Source of the DNA: Streptomyces globisporus
Lineage (GTDB): Bacteria; Actinomycetota; Actinomycetes; Streptomycetales; Streptomycetaceae
NCBI GenBank assembly: GCA_014649555.1
Contig: BMTG01000009.1
Coordinates: forward strand, 1-64,000
Length of the DNA: 64,000 nucleotides
Reading direction: 5' to 3'
Made by a program: the position numbers and the translations under genes. Below are positions 49,822-58,882 of the stretch, piece after piece (position 1 is the first letter of the stretch; each line of letters starts with the position of its first letter). The notes below the pieces were generated by a model. It saw nothing but the letters and a program-made list of their open reading frames with translations. It was not told the origin of the DNA and did no database searches.

Positions 49822-51504
49822 CTACAGATGCGTCGGCTCGAACATCCGCAGCAGGGCCGGAAGCACGACGACCGACGGCCCCGGGGTCGCCAGCGCCTTG
49901 CCCAGGTCGGCGGCGAGGGACTCCGGGGCGGTCCGGACGGCGGGTACGCCGAAGGACTCGGCGAGGGCGACGAAGTCCGGGCGGGCCAGCTCGGTGCCGG
50001 TGGTCTCGCCGAAGGCTCCCGTCATGTACTCGCGGAGGATGCCGTAGCCGCCGTCGTCGACGATCAGCCAGGTCAGCGGCAGATCGTACTGGCGCGCGGT
50101 GGCCAGCTCCGCGATGGAGTACATCGCGCCGCCGTCGCCGGAGACCGCGAGCACGGGCTTCGTCGGGTCGGCGGCGGCGGCCCCGATGGCGGCCGGGAAG
50201 CCGTAGCCGAGGCCGCCCGCGCCCTGGGCGGAGTGCATGGTGTTGGGGCGGCGGGCGTCGAACGCCGACCAGGCCCAGTACGCCAGGATCGTCATGTCCC
50301 AGAAGCTGGGCGCGGCGTCGGGCAGCGCCTCGCGGACGGCGGCGAGGACCTGCTGCTCCAGGGTGAGGTCCTGGGCATCGATCCGGACCCGTACCTTCTC
50401 CAGCACCGTACGTACGCGTTCGGCTGCGTCCGGGTCCTCGCGGCGCTCCACCGCCTCCAGCAGGTCGGCCAGCGCCTCGCGGGCGTCGGAGTGGATACCG
50501 AGGGCGGGGTGGTTGGACTCCAGCTTCCCGGCGTCCGCCTCGATCTGGATCACCCGGCCGCGCGGGCGGAAGGTGTGGTAGTTCGAGGAGAGTTCGCCGA
50601 GGCCGGAGCCGACGACGAGCAGGACGTCCGCGTCCTCCAGGAAGTCGGTGGTGTGCCGGTCCTCCAGCCAGGAGCGCAGCGACAGCGGGTGCTCCCAGGG
50701 GAACGCGCCCTTGCCGCCGAAGGTGGTGACGACCGGCGCGTCGATCTTCTCGGCCAGCGCGCGCAGCTTGCCGGAGGCGTCGGAGCGTACGACTCCGCCG
50801 CCCGCGATGATCACGGGCCGCTCGGCGTGGGACAGCAGATGCGCGGCGGCGACCGTCAGCTCGGGGCGCGGGTAGAGCTCGCGCGGGGTGGCGTCCATGG
50901 CGCTGACCACGGGCAGGGTCGTCTCGGCCAGCAGCACGTCCTGCGGGATCTCCACCCAGACCGGCCCGTGCGGGGCGGTCAGCGCGGACTCCCAGGCGGC
51001 GGCGATCGCGGACGGGATCTGCGACGCGGTCCGCACGGTGTGCACGGACTTCACGATGTCGCGGACGGAGGCCTGCTGGTCGCGGAGCTCGTGGAGATAG
51101 CCGTGCCGCCCGCCGCCGAGCCCCGGCGTCGGGATCTGGCTGGAGATCGCGAGGACGGGGGCGGAAGCGGCGGCCGCCTCCTGGAGCGCGGCGAGCGAGG
51201 TGAGCGCGCCGGGCCCGGTCGAGAGCAGCAGCGGGGCCACCTCCCCCGTGATCCGGCCGTATGCGTCGGCGGCGAACCCCGCGTTGTTCTCGACGCGGAG
51301 CCCGACGTACCGGAGCGAGGAGCGGCGCAGCGCGTCGAACATGCCGAGCGCGTGCTGACCGGGCAGGCCGAAGACGGTGGTCGCGCCGAGCCCCTGGAGG
51401 GTTTCGACGACGAGGTCACCGCCGTTGCGGCCGGCCGGCGGGTTCAGTACGGCGGCGGCCTGGGCGGCGGTGAGCTGCGGCCGGTCGTCGTGGTCGTGGC
51501 TCAC
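49822..51504 (-). CDS. Thiamine diphosphate-dependent enzyme (acetolactate synthase-like)
   Basis: 560 residues in three domains. The N-terminal pyrimidine-binding domain shows [22 protein letters not shown] with catalytic Glu in [15 protein letters not shown] central Rossmann-like domain follows. The C-terminal diphosphate-binding domain has [33 protein letters not shown]. It resembles acetolactate synthase, but the context argues for a different carboligase or decarboxylase: it follows the agmatinase-like gene with a 4-bp overlap, and a sodium symporter and PucR regulator lie just beyond. Together they suggest uptake and breakdown of a guanidino compound, with this enzyme decarboxylating or condensing a keto acid product. 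Substrate unproven. Confidence 0.9.
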   Translation of the reverse strand: MSHDHDDRPQLTAAQAAAVLNPPAGRNGGDLVVETLQGLGATTVFGLPGQHALGMFDALRRSSLRYVGLRVENNAGFAADAYGRITGEVAPLLLSTGPGALTSLAALQEAAAASAPVLAISSQIPTPGLGGGRHGYLHELRDQQASVRDIVKSVHTVRTASQIPSAIAAAWESALTAPHGPVWVEIPQDVLLAETTLPVVSAMDATPRELYPRPELTVAAAHLLSHAERPVIIAGGGVVRSDASGKLRALAEKIDAPVVTTFGGKGAFPWEHPLSLRSWLEDRHTTDFLEDADVLLVVGSGLGELSSNYHTFRPRGRVIQIEADAGKLESNHPALGIHSDAREALADLLEAVERREDPDAAERVRTVLEKVRVRIDAQDLTLEQQVLAAVREALPDAAPSFWDMTILAYWAWSAFDARRPNTMHSAQGAGGLGYGFPAAIGAAAADPTKPVLAVSGDGGAMYSIAELATARQYDLPLTWLIVDDGGYGILREYMTGAFGETTGTELARPDFVALAESFGVPAVRTAPESLAADLGKALATPGPSVVVLPALLRMFEPTHL

Positions 51505-52490
51505 TTGGCGTCCTCGGCTTCCTTTGCTTCCTTCTCCGCCGCGATCTGACGGGACATGATCGTGGTCAGCTCGTACGCGGCGTGGGAGGCGGCCACGGAG
51601 GTGATCTCGGCGTGGTCGTACGCGGGGGCGACCTCGACCAGGTCGGCGGAGACCAGGTGGCAGGAGGAGAGCCCGCGCAGGATCTCCAGCAGTTCGCGGG
51701 AAGTGAGGCCGCCGGCCTCAGGGGTGCCGGTGCCGGGGGCGTGCGCCGGGTCCAGGACGTCGATGTCGATGGAGATGTACAGCGGCCGGTCGCCGATGCG
51801 CTGCCGGAGCTGGTCGGCGATCTCGTCGACGCCACGCCGCATGACGTCGGCGGAGGTGACGATGCCGAAGCCCATCTTCTCGTCGTCGGTCAGGTCCTGC
51901 TTGCCGTAGAGGGGGCCGCGGGTGCCGACGTGGGAGAGGGCGGAGGTGTCGAGGATGCCCTCCTCGACGGCCCGCCGGAACGGGGTGCCGTGGGTGTACT
52001 CGGCGCCGAAGTAGGTGTCCCAGGTGTCCAGGTGCGCGTCGAAGTGGAGCAGGGCGACGGGCCCGTGCTTCTTGGCGACGGAGCGCAGCAGGGGCAGGGC
52101 GATGGTGTGGTCGCCGCCGAGGGTCATCAGGCGTGCGCCGGTGCCCAGCAGGTCGTCGGCCGCGCCTTCGATGGTCTCGACGGCCTCGTTGATGTTGAAC
52201 GGGTTCGCCGCGATGTCGCCGGCGTCGGCGACCTGGGCGAGGGCGAAGGGGGAGGCGTCCTGGGCCGGGTTGTACGGGCGCAGCAGCCGGGAGGCCTCAC
52301 GGATGGCGTTGCCGCCGAAGCGGGCGCCGGGCCGGTAGGAGACCCCGGTGTCGAAGGGCACGCCGACGACGGCGACGTCGGTACGCCCGACCTCGTCGAG
52401 CCGGGGCAGCCGGGCGAACGTCGCGGGCCCGGCGTAGCGCGGGACACGGGAGGAGTCGATGGGGCCGCGCGGCGAATCGGTGCTGCTCAT
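51501..52490 (-). CDS. speB: Agmatinase-family ureohydrolase (agmatinase or guanidinobutyrase)
   Basis: 329 residues of the arginase/agmatinase fold with both manganese sites: GGDHTIALP (His), [12 protein letters not shown] (Asp, His, Asp) and [19 protein letters not shown] (Asp, Asp). It hydrolyses a guanidino group to urea and an amine. The family cannot be split by eye; agmatine (giving putrescine), guanidinobutyrate and guanidinopropionate are candidates. The symbol follows the usual agmatinase name. The stop overlaps the ThDP enzyme start (ATGA), so the two are coupled. The symporter gene lies 307 bp upstream, past a block of intergenic repeats. Start ATG 52488-52490. Confidence 0.92.
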   Translation of the reverse strand: MSSTDSPRGPIDSSRVPRYAGPATFARLPRLDEVGRTDVAVVGVPFDTGVSYRPGARFGGNAIREASRLLRPYNPAQDASPFALAQVADAGDIAANPFNINEAVETIEGAADDLLGTGARLMTLGGDHTIALPLLRSVAKKHGPVALLHFDAHLDTWDTYFGAEYTHGTPFRRAVEEGILDTSALSHVGTRGPLYGKQDLTDDEKMGFGIVTSADVMRRGVDEIADQLRQRIGDRPLYISIDIDVLDPAHAPGTGTPEAGGLTSRELLEILRGLSSCHLVSADLVEVAPAYDHAEITSVAASHAAYELTTIMSRQIAAEKEAKEAEDAK

Positions 52491-52582
52491 GGGGGGTGTG
52501 CCTTTCCTTCGGTTTCGTACGGTGTCAAGTGTGCGGGGTGCGGTGGGGTGCCGGGGTCGTCCGGCGGCCGCTTCGCCCTCAA

Positions 52583-52619
52583 TCGCCGGGCGGGCTGATG
52601 CGCTCGGCCCGCCCGGCGA
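52583..52619. repeat. Hairpin of the CGCCGGGCGGGC type
   Basis: TCGCCGGGCGGGC (52583-52595) is inverted at 52607-52619 with an 11-base loop. It lies between the symporter stop and the agmatinase start, so it may act as an intergenic terminator or processing site. Confidence 0.6.
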
Positions 52620-52695
52620 CGTTCAGCCCGTCCGGCCACAACCAGCCCGTCCGGCGATTGAGGACATCTTTGAAGCCGGCCGGATCCAGCCCGAG

Positions 52696-52822
52696 GGTTC
52701 CGTCCTCGAACGCCGGACGGGCTGGGGTGATCCGGCGCGATGGTTCCGTCCTCGAACGCCGGACGGGCTGGGGTTGTCCGGCGTGAGGCCTCCGTGCTCA
52801 GACGCCGGACGGGCTGGAAGCG
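52696..52822. repeat. 33-bp perfect direct repeat plus a degenerate third copy
   Basis: The 33 bases at 52696-52728 are repeated exactly at 52742-52774; the core is CGCCGGACGGGCTGG. A third partial copy at 52801-52817 forms the last codons of the symporter gene. Inverted relatives of the core (CAGCCCGTCCGGC) occur near 52626 and 52646. This type of GC-rich unit is frequent between Streptomyces genes. Confidence 0.75.
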
Positions 52823-54294
52823 CCGCTGGGGTGGGCCGGAGCCGCCGGGTCGGGCTCGCCGTTGCCCGCCAAGCGTTCGCGCCACGCGGCCAGCACAGCC
52901 GCATCCGTCGGCGGCGTGGCCAGCGAGACGACCACGTACACGACCAGCGACGCCAGCAGCCCGTAGTAGATCGGCTGATTGGCGAGGATCCCGTAGTGCC
53001 ACATCAGCCCGACCACCGCGACACCCCCCACGCACACCGCCGACAACGCCCCGGCCGCCGTACCGCGCCGCCACAGCAGCCCGCCGATGATCGGCACGAG
53101 CAGTCCGCCGACCAGCAGGTTGTACGCGACGGTCAGCGCTTCCACCACATCATTCAGCGCGATGGCGATCAGAACGACCGCGACGCCCATGATGAGGATG
53201 AACACCCGGTTCCCCCTGACCTCGTCATGCGGCTCGTCCCCGGCGCCACCCCCACCGCGCCCGACGACCCCCCGCAGCCGCGACCAGATGTCGTTGTTGG
53301 CGACCGTGGCGCAGGCGATCAGCGCCCCGGAGGACGTCGACATCACGGCGGCCAGCGCGGCCGCGAGCACCAGCCCGCGCACCCCCACCGGCAGCTCGTC
53401 CTTGACGATCGTCGCGAAGGCGGAGTCGGCGCTGGCCAGGTCCGGGTACATCACCTTGGCGGCGGTGCCGATGACGGCCCCGGCGATGGCGTAGACGAGA
53501 CAGTACGTACCGGCGACCGTCCCGCCCCACCGCGCCGTCGTGTCGCTGCGCGCGGTGAAGACGCGCTGCCAGATGTCCTGACCGATGAGCATGCCGAAGG
53601 TGTAGATCAGGACATACGTGAAGATCGTCTCGCCGCCGATGCCGAGCGGGTCGAAGTACTCGGTCGGCAGCTGGGCCTTCATCTCGCTGAAGCCGCCCGC
53701 CTTGATGACGGCGATGGGCAGCAGGATCAGCAGGATTCCGATGGTCTTGACGACGAACTGGACCATGTCGGTCAGGGTGATCGACCACATGCCGCCGAGC
53801 GTCGAGTACGCGACGACGATGGTGCCGCCGAGGACGATGGCGACGGTCCGGTTCACGTCGAAGAGGACGTCGAAAATGGTGGCGTACGCGATGGTCGAGG
53901 TGACCGCGAGCATCAGCGTGTACGCCCACATGACGACGCCGGAGATGATCCCGGCCCGCCCGCCGTAGCGGAGGTCGAGCATCTCGGAGACGGTGTAGAC
54001 CTTCAGCCGGGCGATCCGCGCCGAGAAGAAGACGGAGAGCGCGAGGAGCCCGAGGCCGATGGTGAAGACCATCCACGCACCGGAGAGCCCGTACTGGTAG
54101 CCGAGCCCGACGCCGCCGATGGTGGAGGCGCCGCCGAGGACGATGGCGGCCATCGTGCCGGAGTACATGGCGGGCCCGAGACGGCGTCCGGCGACCAGGA
54201 ACTCGCTCTTGGACTTGGCGCGGCGCATGCCCCACCAGCCCATGGCGAGCATGCCGGCCAGGTAGACGACGATCACGGCGTAGTCGACAGCCAT
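52798..54294 (-). CDS. Sodium:solute symporter (SSS family)
   Basis: 498 residues, about 13 membrane helices. Family features: YAVIVVYLAGMLAMGWWGMRRAKSKSEFLVAGRRLGP, GGASTIGGVGLGYQYG, YTVSEMLDLRYGGRAGIISGVVMW, DIWQRVFTARSDTTARWGG, AALAAVMSTSSGALIACATV. It uses the Na+ gradient to bring in a small solute; the neighbours suggest a guanidino compound or polyamine. The ATG at 54292-54294 has GGAGGG upstream. The C-terminal PAAPAHPSGASSPSGV is partly encoded by the intergenic repeat. It diverges from a PucR regulator 105 bp away. Confidence 0.92.
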   Translation of the reverse strand: MAVDYAVIVVYLAGMLAMGWWGMRRAKSKSEFLVAGRRLGPAMYSGTMAAIVLGGASTIGGVGLGYQYGLSGAWMVFTIGLGLLALSVFFSARIARLKVYTVSEMLDLRYGGRAGIISGVVMWAYTLMLAVTSTIAYATIFDVLFDVNRTVAIVLGGTIVVAYSTLGGMWSITLTDMVQFVVKTIGILLILLPIAVIKAGGFSEMKAQLPTEYFDPLGIGGETIFTYVLIYTFGMLIGQDIWQRVFTARSDTTARWGGTVAGTYCLVYAIAGAVIGTAAKVMYPDLASADSAFATIVKDELPVGVRGLVLAAALAAVMSTSSGALIACATVANNDIWSRLRGVVGRGGGGAGDEPHDEVRGNRVFILIMGVAVVLIAIALNDVVEALTVAYNLLVGGLLVPIIGGLLWRRGTAAGALSAVCVGGVAVVGLMWHYGILANQPIYYGLLASLVVYVVVSLATPPTDAAVLAAWRERLAGNGEPDPAAPAHPSGASSPSGV

Positions 54295-54398
54295 GGGCTT
54301 CCCTCCGTCTCGCGCAAACAGATGTACGTGCGAGGAAGACGGTAGGTGGCCGAAAGCCGACGCTGAAGTGTACGTTTCCTCCACTCCCTCCGGACCGA

Positions 54399-55967
54399 AT
54401 GGATGAACCGTCCATGCCGACCCCTCCCGCAGGCACCACGCCCCCGCCACCCCCGTCCTCGCCTCCCGGTCCACCGACCCCGCCCATCCCCCTGGCGGAG
54501 TTGCTGGCGAGCAAGGACCTGGGCCTGCGCCGGATCGCGGGCCCGGCCGAGGCCGAACTGCTCTGGGTGCACACCTCGGAGATGGCGGACCCGTATCCGT
54601 ACCTCCTCGGCGGCGAGCTGCTGCTGAGCGCCGGGGTGCTGCTGACGGACCCGGACCACTACGTCGGCCGGCTGGTGGAGGCGGGGGCGGCGGCGCTGGG
54701 ATTCGGGGTGCGCCCGGTGCACGAGACGGTGCCCGGGGCGCTGATCGAGGCGTGCGACCGGCAGGGCCTGCCGCTGCTGGAGGTGCCACCGGAGACCCCG
54801 TTCACGGCGATCGCGCGGGCGGTGTGGCGGCTGATGGCCGAGGCGCGCCACCGCGAGCTGCGTCGGGTGACCCGCGCCCAGCAGGCCCTGGCGACGGCGG
54901 CGGCCCGCCCCGACCCCGTACCGGCGGTCCTGCACCAGCTGGCGACGCAGCTCGGCGGCCGGGCGGTGCTGCTGACGGCACGGGGCGAGGAGGTCCACGC
55001 GGCGGGCCGCCGCCTGCCCGCGGAGCCGGCGGGTGCCCTGACCCGCCTGGCCCGCGTGGTGGCCCGGCAACGCCCCGGCTCCCCCGCGTCGGCGACGGAC
55101 ACCCACGGCGACACGCATCTGTCGGCGTACGCGCTGGGCGGCGGCGACGGCCTCGTCCTGGCACTGGCGGCAGGACGACGGGAGTCCGGCGACCACACGG
55201 TGGCGGGCATCGCCGTGGTCCTCCTCTCCCTCCTGGCCGCCCCGCACCAGGGCGCGGACGCGGCGGGCCGTTCGGCGGCCCTGGTCCGCATGCTCCTGGG
55301 CGCCACCCCCGCCGAGGTGGCCCCGCTCCTCGGCTCCACCGGTCCATGGACGGTGGTCCACGCCCGCCGCACGGACGGCACCCCGGCGGACGCCTTGACG
55401 GCCGGGGCCCTGGGCGCGTCGCTGGGCACGGCCCTGGTGGACGCGGGTCGCGGGGCCGGCGAGGCGGTACGGCTGCTGCTGCCGCTCCCGGGCGCGGCAG
55501 CGGGGCCGCTGCCGGGCATGGCACCGGAGGACGAGGCGGCACGGCCGCCGCAGGAGGCGGACACGATCGCCCCGCAGCCCGGCTGGACGCTCGGCGCGTC
55601 CGCCCCCACGCCCGTCACCGCGCTCGACGCCGCCGACTCCCTGGCCGCCCGCGCCCTGGCCCACGCACAGGCGACCCGCGCCCCGCTGACGGTGGACGCC
55701 CCCGTGAGCGGCCTCGCCGCCTTGGTCCCGCCCGAGGAGGCGGCCGCCCACGCCCGCGCCCTCCTCGCCCCGCTCACCGCGCCGCTGGCCGACACCCTGC
55801 GCTGCTGGCTCTCCCTGCACGGCAGCTGGGACCGTACGGCGGTGGCGCTCGGCGTCCACCGCAACACCGTGCGTCAACGCATCGGGCGGTGCGGGGAGTT
55901 GCTGGACGCGGACCTGGACGACATGGATGTACGGGCGGAGCTGTGGTTCGCGCTGCGGCAGGGGTGA
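54399..55967 (+). CDS. PucR-family transcriptional regulator
   Basis: 522 residues. A Pro-rich N-terminus is followed by the PucR N-domain (IPLAELLASKDLGLRRIAG, ELLWVHTSEMADPYPYLLGGELLL) and a middle GGDEF-like region. A C-terminal helix-turn-helix (LRCWLSLHGSWDRTAVALGVHRNTVRQRIGRCGELLD) completes it. PucR proteins activate purine, allantoin or amine catabolism genes in response to a metabolite. It is divergent from the symporter, so it probably controls the symporter - agmatinase - ThDP enzyme set. The start is ATG 54399; ATG 54414 is also possible and neither has a strong ribosome-binding site. Confidence 0.9.
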   Translation: MDEPSMPTPPAGTTPPPPPSSPPGPPTPPIPLAELLASKDLGLRRIAGPAEAELLWVHTSEMADPYPYLLGGELLLSAGVLLTDPDHYVGRLVEAGAAALGFGVRPVHETVPGALIEACDRQGLPLLEVPPETPFTAIARAVWRLMAEARHRELRRVTRAQQALATAAARPDPVPAVLHQLATQLGGRAVLLTARGEEVHAAGRRLPAEPAGALTRLARVVARQRPGSPASATDTHGDTHLSAYALGGGDGLVLALAAGRRESGDHTVAGIAVVLLSLLAAPHQGADAAGRSAALVRMLLGATPAEVAPLLGSTGPWTVVHARRTDGTPADALTAGALGASLGTALVDAGRGAGEAVRLLLPLPGAAAGPLPGMAPEDEAARPPQEADTIAPQPGWTLGASAPTPVTALDAADSLAARALAHAQATRAPLTVDAPVSGLAALVPPEEAAAHARALLAPLTAPLADTLRCWLSLHGSWDRTAVALGVHRNTVRQRIGRCGELLDADLDDMDVRAELWFALRQG

Positions 55968-56066
55968 GCAGGGGAAGTCACCGATGAGTTTCGGCGCCCA
56001 CCCCTGTCCTACTGGTGAACACCGCGACGGGCCCCGCCGCGGGCTCACGGACAGGCGGTACCGACG

Positions 56067-56336
56067 ATGGACAAGCAATTCACCGCGACTCTGCGGAAGA
56101 GCCCGAGCAAGGGCGGCTGGACCTACGTGGTGTGGCCCGAGTCGGCCGAGTTCTTCGGCACGCGTGGCCTGGTGAAGGTCCGGGGCACCGTCGACGGCCA
56201 CCCGTTCCGTAGTTCGTTCATGGCCTTGGGGGACGGCACGCACAAGCTGCCCGTGAAGGCGGACGTACGCAAGGCGATCGGCAAGGAGGAGGGGGACACC
56301 GTGACCGTCCGCCTTGAGGAGCGCATTTCCGACTGA
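56067..56336 (+). CDS. DUF1905 domain protein
   Basis: 89 residues: [42 protein letters not shown], then [41 protein letters not shown]. It matches DUF1905, a small beta-barrel often fused or next to YdeI-type proteins; function unknown. The promoter is probably within the 99 bases upstream. It is followed after 35 bp by a GNAT gene on the same strand. Confidence 0.88.
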   Translation: MDKQFTATLRKSPSKGGWTYVVWPESAEFFGTRGLVKVRGTVDGHPFRSSFMALGDGTHKLPVKADVRKAIGKEEGDTVTVRLEERISD

Positions 56337-56371
56337 CCAGGGGCGGGTAGGACACCCCTATCCTCGCCCCC

Positions 56372-57223
56372 ATGCCTCCTGTCGTACGGCGCACCCTGTC
56401 CCGCTTCGATACCCCCCGGGCGCTGCGCGCGCTGAGCGTGTGGACACCGGCCGACGCCCCGGCGGGGGGCCTGCACCCCGGGGACGTGGGCTGGCTGCTG
56501 CGCCACGCGGACGCGACGGTCCACCTCTGGGTCGACGCGCGGGGCACGGGGCGGCCCGACCCTCGAATCGACCCCCGGCACGACGCCGCGGCCCCGGTCG
56601 CGGTGGGCTTTCTCGACGGACGCGTCCTGCGGGTGACGGCCGCACCGGACGCCGACCTCGAAGCGGTCGCGGCGGACGCAGAGGTGTTGCTCGTACCGGG
56701 CATCGACCGGTCCGACGGCCTGCCCGTACCGGGGTGGCACCCCCACCCCGAGGAGACCCGGCTCGTCCTGTCCTGGACCCCGCAACCGGTGACGACCCGC
56801 GCCGAACCGGTCGGCGAGTCCGACGCCGCCGACCGGGTGCTGATCCACCGGTCGGCCTTCCCCGGGTCGAAGTTCGCCCTGAAGCACTGGGAGACGATGC
56901 GGGCGACCCCGGCGGGCCATCTGTCCACGGAGACACTCGTCCGCACACCCGACGGCGACCCGGCGGCCGCCGCGACCGGCTGGTTCGCGGGCGCGGGCCG
57001 ATGCGCCCTGCTCGAACCGGTCGGCACCCACCCGGACCACCGCGACCACGACTATGCCCGCGACGCCGTCCTGGGCACGTGCGCGGCCCTCGCCGACCGG
57101 GGCGCGAGCGCGGTGGCCGTCGTGACTCCGGCCCGTGACGAGGCTGCCGTGGCGCTCTACACCTCGGCCGGATTCACTGTCGTACGCGAGACACGGAACT
57201 GGACCCGGCCCCGCCGGGCGTGA
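56372..57223 (+). CDS. GNAT-family N-acetyltransferase
   Basis: 283 residues. The last 100 carry the GNAT core: LLEPVGTHPDHRDHDYARDAVLGTCAALADRGASAVAVVTP, with the acetyl-CoA loop in a diverged form (HRDHDYARDAV replaces the usual RGxGxG/A) and the final strand ALYTSAGFTVVRETRNWTR. The N-terminal half (TPADAPAGGLHPGDVGWLLRHADATVHLWVDAR) may be a second, degenerate GNAT module. Acyl acceptor unknown. The stop overlaps the first possible start of the next frame by 4 bases, but the next gene more likely begins at 57250. Confidence 0.85.
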   Translation: MPPVVRRTLSRFDTPRALRALSVWTPADAPAGGLHPGDVGWLLRHADATVHLWVDARGTGRPDPRIDPRHDAAAPVAVGFLDGRVLRVTAAPDADLEAVAADAEVLLVPGIDRSDGLPVPGWHPHPEETRLVLSWTPQPVTTRAEPVGESDAADRVLIHRSAFPGSKFALKHWETMRATPAGHLSTETLVRTPDGDPAAAATGWFAGAGRCALLEPVGTHPDHRDHDYARDAVLGTCAALADRGASAVAVVTPARDEAAVALYTSAGFTVVRETRNWTRPRRA

Positions 57224-57249
57224 ACGCCTCGTCACTACCCTTTACCGAC

Positions 57250-57888
57250 ATGGGCATATGCATTGACGTGCTGATCGTCGACTGGGACCGCCTCATGTCT
57301 GCGCCGAGCGATGATCAGCGATACGCGATGCTGCATGACGCCGGCTGCTCGGTGGACGACGACGAGGACCCCTGGCCGGACCGTTCGCCGTCCGTCGGGC
57401 CTCAGTGGTTCTGGCCCTCTCCCCCGGCCATCGGCTGGTTCGGGAAATTCGACTTCGGGAACGTCGGCTCCTCGTACAAGGACCACTTCTGGGCGGGCGA
57501 ACGGTGGGAGGAAATCCGGGCGTTCGTCGCTCCTGAAGTACGGTCGGCCGTGGACCGGTTCATCGATCCGCTCTTCTGGGGCGGGCTGGAGTACATGGCC
57601 GATCGGGACAACGAGGGGGCTGCGGCGCACGTGTCGGTGGTCCTGCCTCCGGCGCCACCGGATCATCTCCTGTGGTGTCCGCCGGAAGCTGTCCCGTCGC
57701 TGAACCTTCTCTGGGATTCCATCGATGCCGAACTCGCAGCGCTCCGAGAGCCGTTCGAGCGGTACGCCCGCGTCGACCTGGGGCGGATGAACGACTTCGA
57801 CGAGTTCGCCAAGCTGCTCTGCGGATGGGGCGACGTCATCGGCGCAGCCCATCAGCGCGGCTGGGGTGTCGTCGGGCTGCGTTGTTGA
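57250..57888 (+). CDS. Hypothetical cytosolic protein, DUF1877-like size, unknown function
   Basis: 212 residues: MGICIDVLIVDWDRLMSAPSDDQRYAMLHDAGC..., rich in Trp and Asp, ending GWGDVIGAAHQRGWGVVGLRC. No signal peptide or membrane helix. I do not recognise the family with confidence; similar single-domain proteins occur among Streptomyces immunity-type or condition-specific proteins. The ATG 57250 is preferred over an upstream ATG at 57220 because the sequence TACCCTTTACCGAC just before it could be a -10 for a leaderless mRNA. No Shine-Dalgarno is visible. Confidence 0.65.
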   Translation: MGICIDVLIVDWDRLMSAPSDDQRYAMLHDAGCSVDDDEDPWPDRSPSVGPQWFWPSPPAIGWFGKFDFGNVGSSYKDHFWAGERWEEIRAFVAPEVRSAVDRFIDPLFWGGLEYMADRDNEGAAAHVSVVLPPAPPDHLLWCPPEAVPSLNLLWDSIDAELAALREPFERYARVDLGRMNDFDEFAKLLCGWGDVIGAAHQRGWGVVGLRC

Positions 57889-57897
57889 GCGACAGGC

Positions 57898-58521
57898 TCA
57901 GTCCCGCGACGCATTGCCTTCCAGCTTCCGGCGTTCCCGCTTGTTGGGGTGGCGGATGACCACGCCGGCCATGCCGCCGGACCCGGTGAGCCGGATCAGT
58001 GGCGTACCCGGGAGGCGGTCGGGCGTGGTCTTGTCCTTCAGGCCGCCGAAGCCGGGGTCCATGCCGGTGGTGTCCGTGGCCCAGCTGTCCGGGATCACGA
58101 TCGTGACGCCGGAGGTCTCCCCGTACGCTTCCACCACGACCTCCGCGACGCGGCACTCGACCCGGGTGAAGTCGAGGCTCACGCCTCCCACGCCCGCGTG
58201 CGCGATCACGTGCCCGGGGACCTCCCAGCGGCCGGGGCCCCGGGACGCGCCGTACATGCCGCCCTTGAGCACCAGCGGCGGCAGGTTCTCCGCTGCCGAT
58301 GACGGCGACTTCGGCAAGTCGGCTGTCAGGATGGCCAGTTCGCCGTACGTCTTGGACGTCAGCGCCTGCTCCAGGCGGGAGTCCAGCTCATCGAGGTCGA
58401 TGCGCCCCTCGGCCGCCGCATCGCGCAGTTGCTCCACCACTGCTTCCCGGTCGTCGTGAGAAGCGCGGAGTTCTCCTGACGGGACAGGGCGCGGAAAGGG
58501 CTCCGGGTGCTGAGCAGTCAT
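57898..58521 (-). CDS. DUF1707 plus LiaF-like (cell-wall-active antibiotic response) protein
   Basis: 207 residues. N-terminal DUF1707 (SGELRASHDDREAVVEQLRDAAAEGRIDLDELDSRLEQALTSKTYGELAIL) is followed by a C-terminal LiaF-like beta-sheet region (VPGHVIAHAGVGGVSLDFTRVECRVAEVVVEAYGETSGVTIVIPDSW). No membrane helix is present. Relatives act in envelope stress sensing or as adaptors; function here unproven. The ATG at 58519-58521 overlaps the stop of a short secreted-peptide frame (ATGA), so it could be coupled to it. A -10-like TATTCT also sits 7 bases before the ATG, allowing independent leaderless expression. Confidence 0.85.
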   Translation of the reverse strand: MTAQHPEPFPRPVPSGELRASHDDREAVVEQLRDAAAEGRIDLDELDSRLEQALTSKTYGELAILTADLPKSPSSAAENLPPLVLKGGMYGASRGPGRWEVPGHVIAHAGVGGVSLDFTRVECRVAEVVVEAYGETSGVTIVIPDSWATDTTGMDPGFGGLKDKTTPDRLPGTPLIRLTGSGGMAGVVIRHPNKRERRKLEGNASRD

Positions 58522-58649
58522 GATCCCAAGAATAGGCAGTCGGCGGGCGGGGCGACCAGCGCAAGCGTGGCCTGCGCCGGGGCGGCGGTCGCCGTGGCGG
58601 CGAGCGTCACGAGGATCGCCGAAGCGGTACGGAGTCGAGAAGCCTTCAT
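58518..58649 (-). CDS. Short secreted peptide, 43 residues, doubtful gene
   Basis: MKASRLRTASAILVTLAATATAAPAQA is a good signal peptide; only 16 residues follow (TLALVAPPADCLFLGS). GGGGG lies 6 bases before the ATG. The stop overlaps the DUF1707 start by 4 bases. It could be a real small secreted protein, a leader peptide coupling translation of the next gene, or the remnant of a longer secreted protein. Confidence 0.45.
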   Translation of the reverse strand: MKASRLRTASAILVTLAATATAAPAQATLALVAPPADCLFLGS

Positions 58650-58882
58650 GGTCATCCCCCGGATGCGCGCGTGCGTTCTGCGGGGCGGGCCCGCTGCCCC
58701 GCCATCTGCCCAGAGAGACCATCCGTGCGGCGAATGGTTGTGCATCCCGGTCACGGGGCGATGCGCCCGCCGGCCGCCTGCGAGTGTCTGCGCATTGCCT
58801 ACCTGGCTGGCTTCGGTGCCTTCTTCTTGCGTTTCTGGCAAGGTCGTATGCGCCAGGCGCAGGAGACCGTACGCTCGATCTC

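Noticed and set aside
45394-51549. A 2051-codon open frame on the plus strand
   Set aside because: Antisense to the ABC exporter and ThDP enzyme genes, with low-complexity Gly/Asp/Val/Gln-rich content; a composition artefact.
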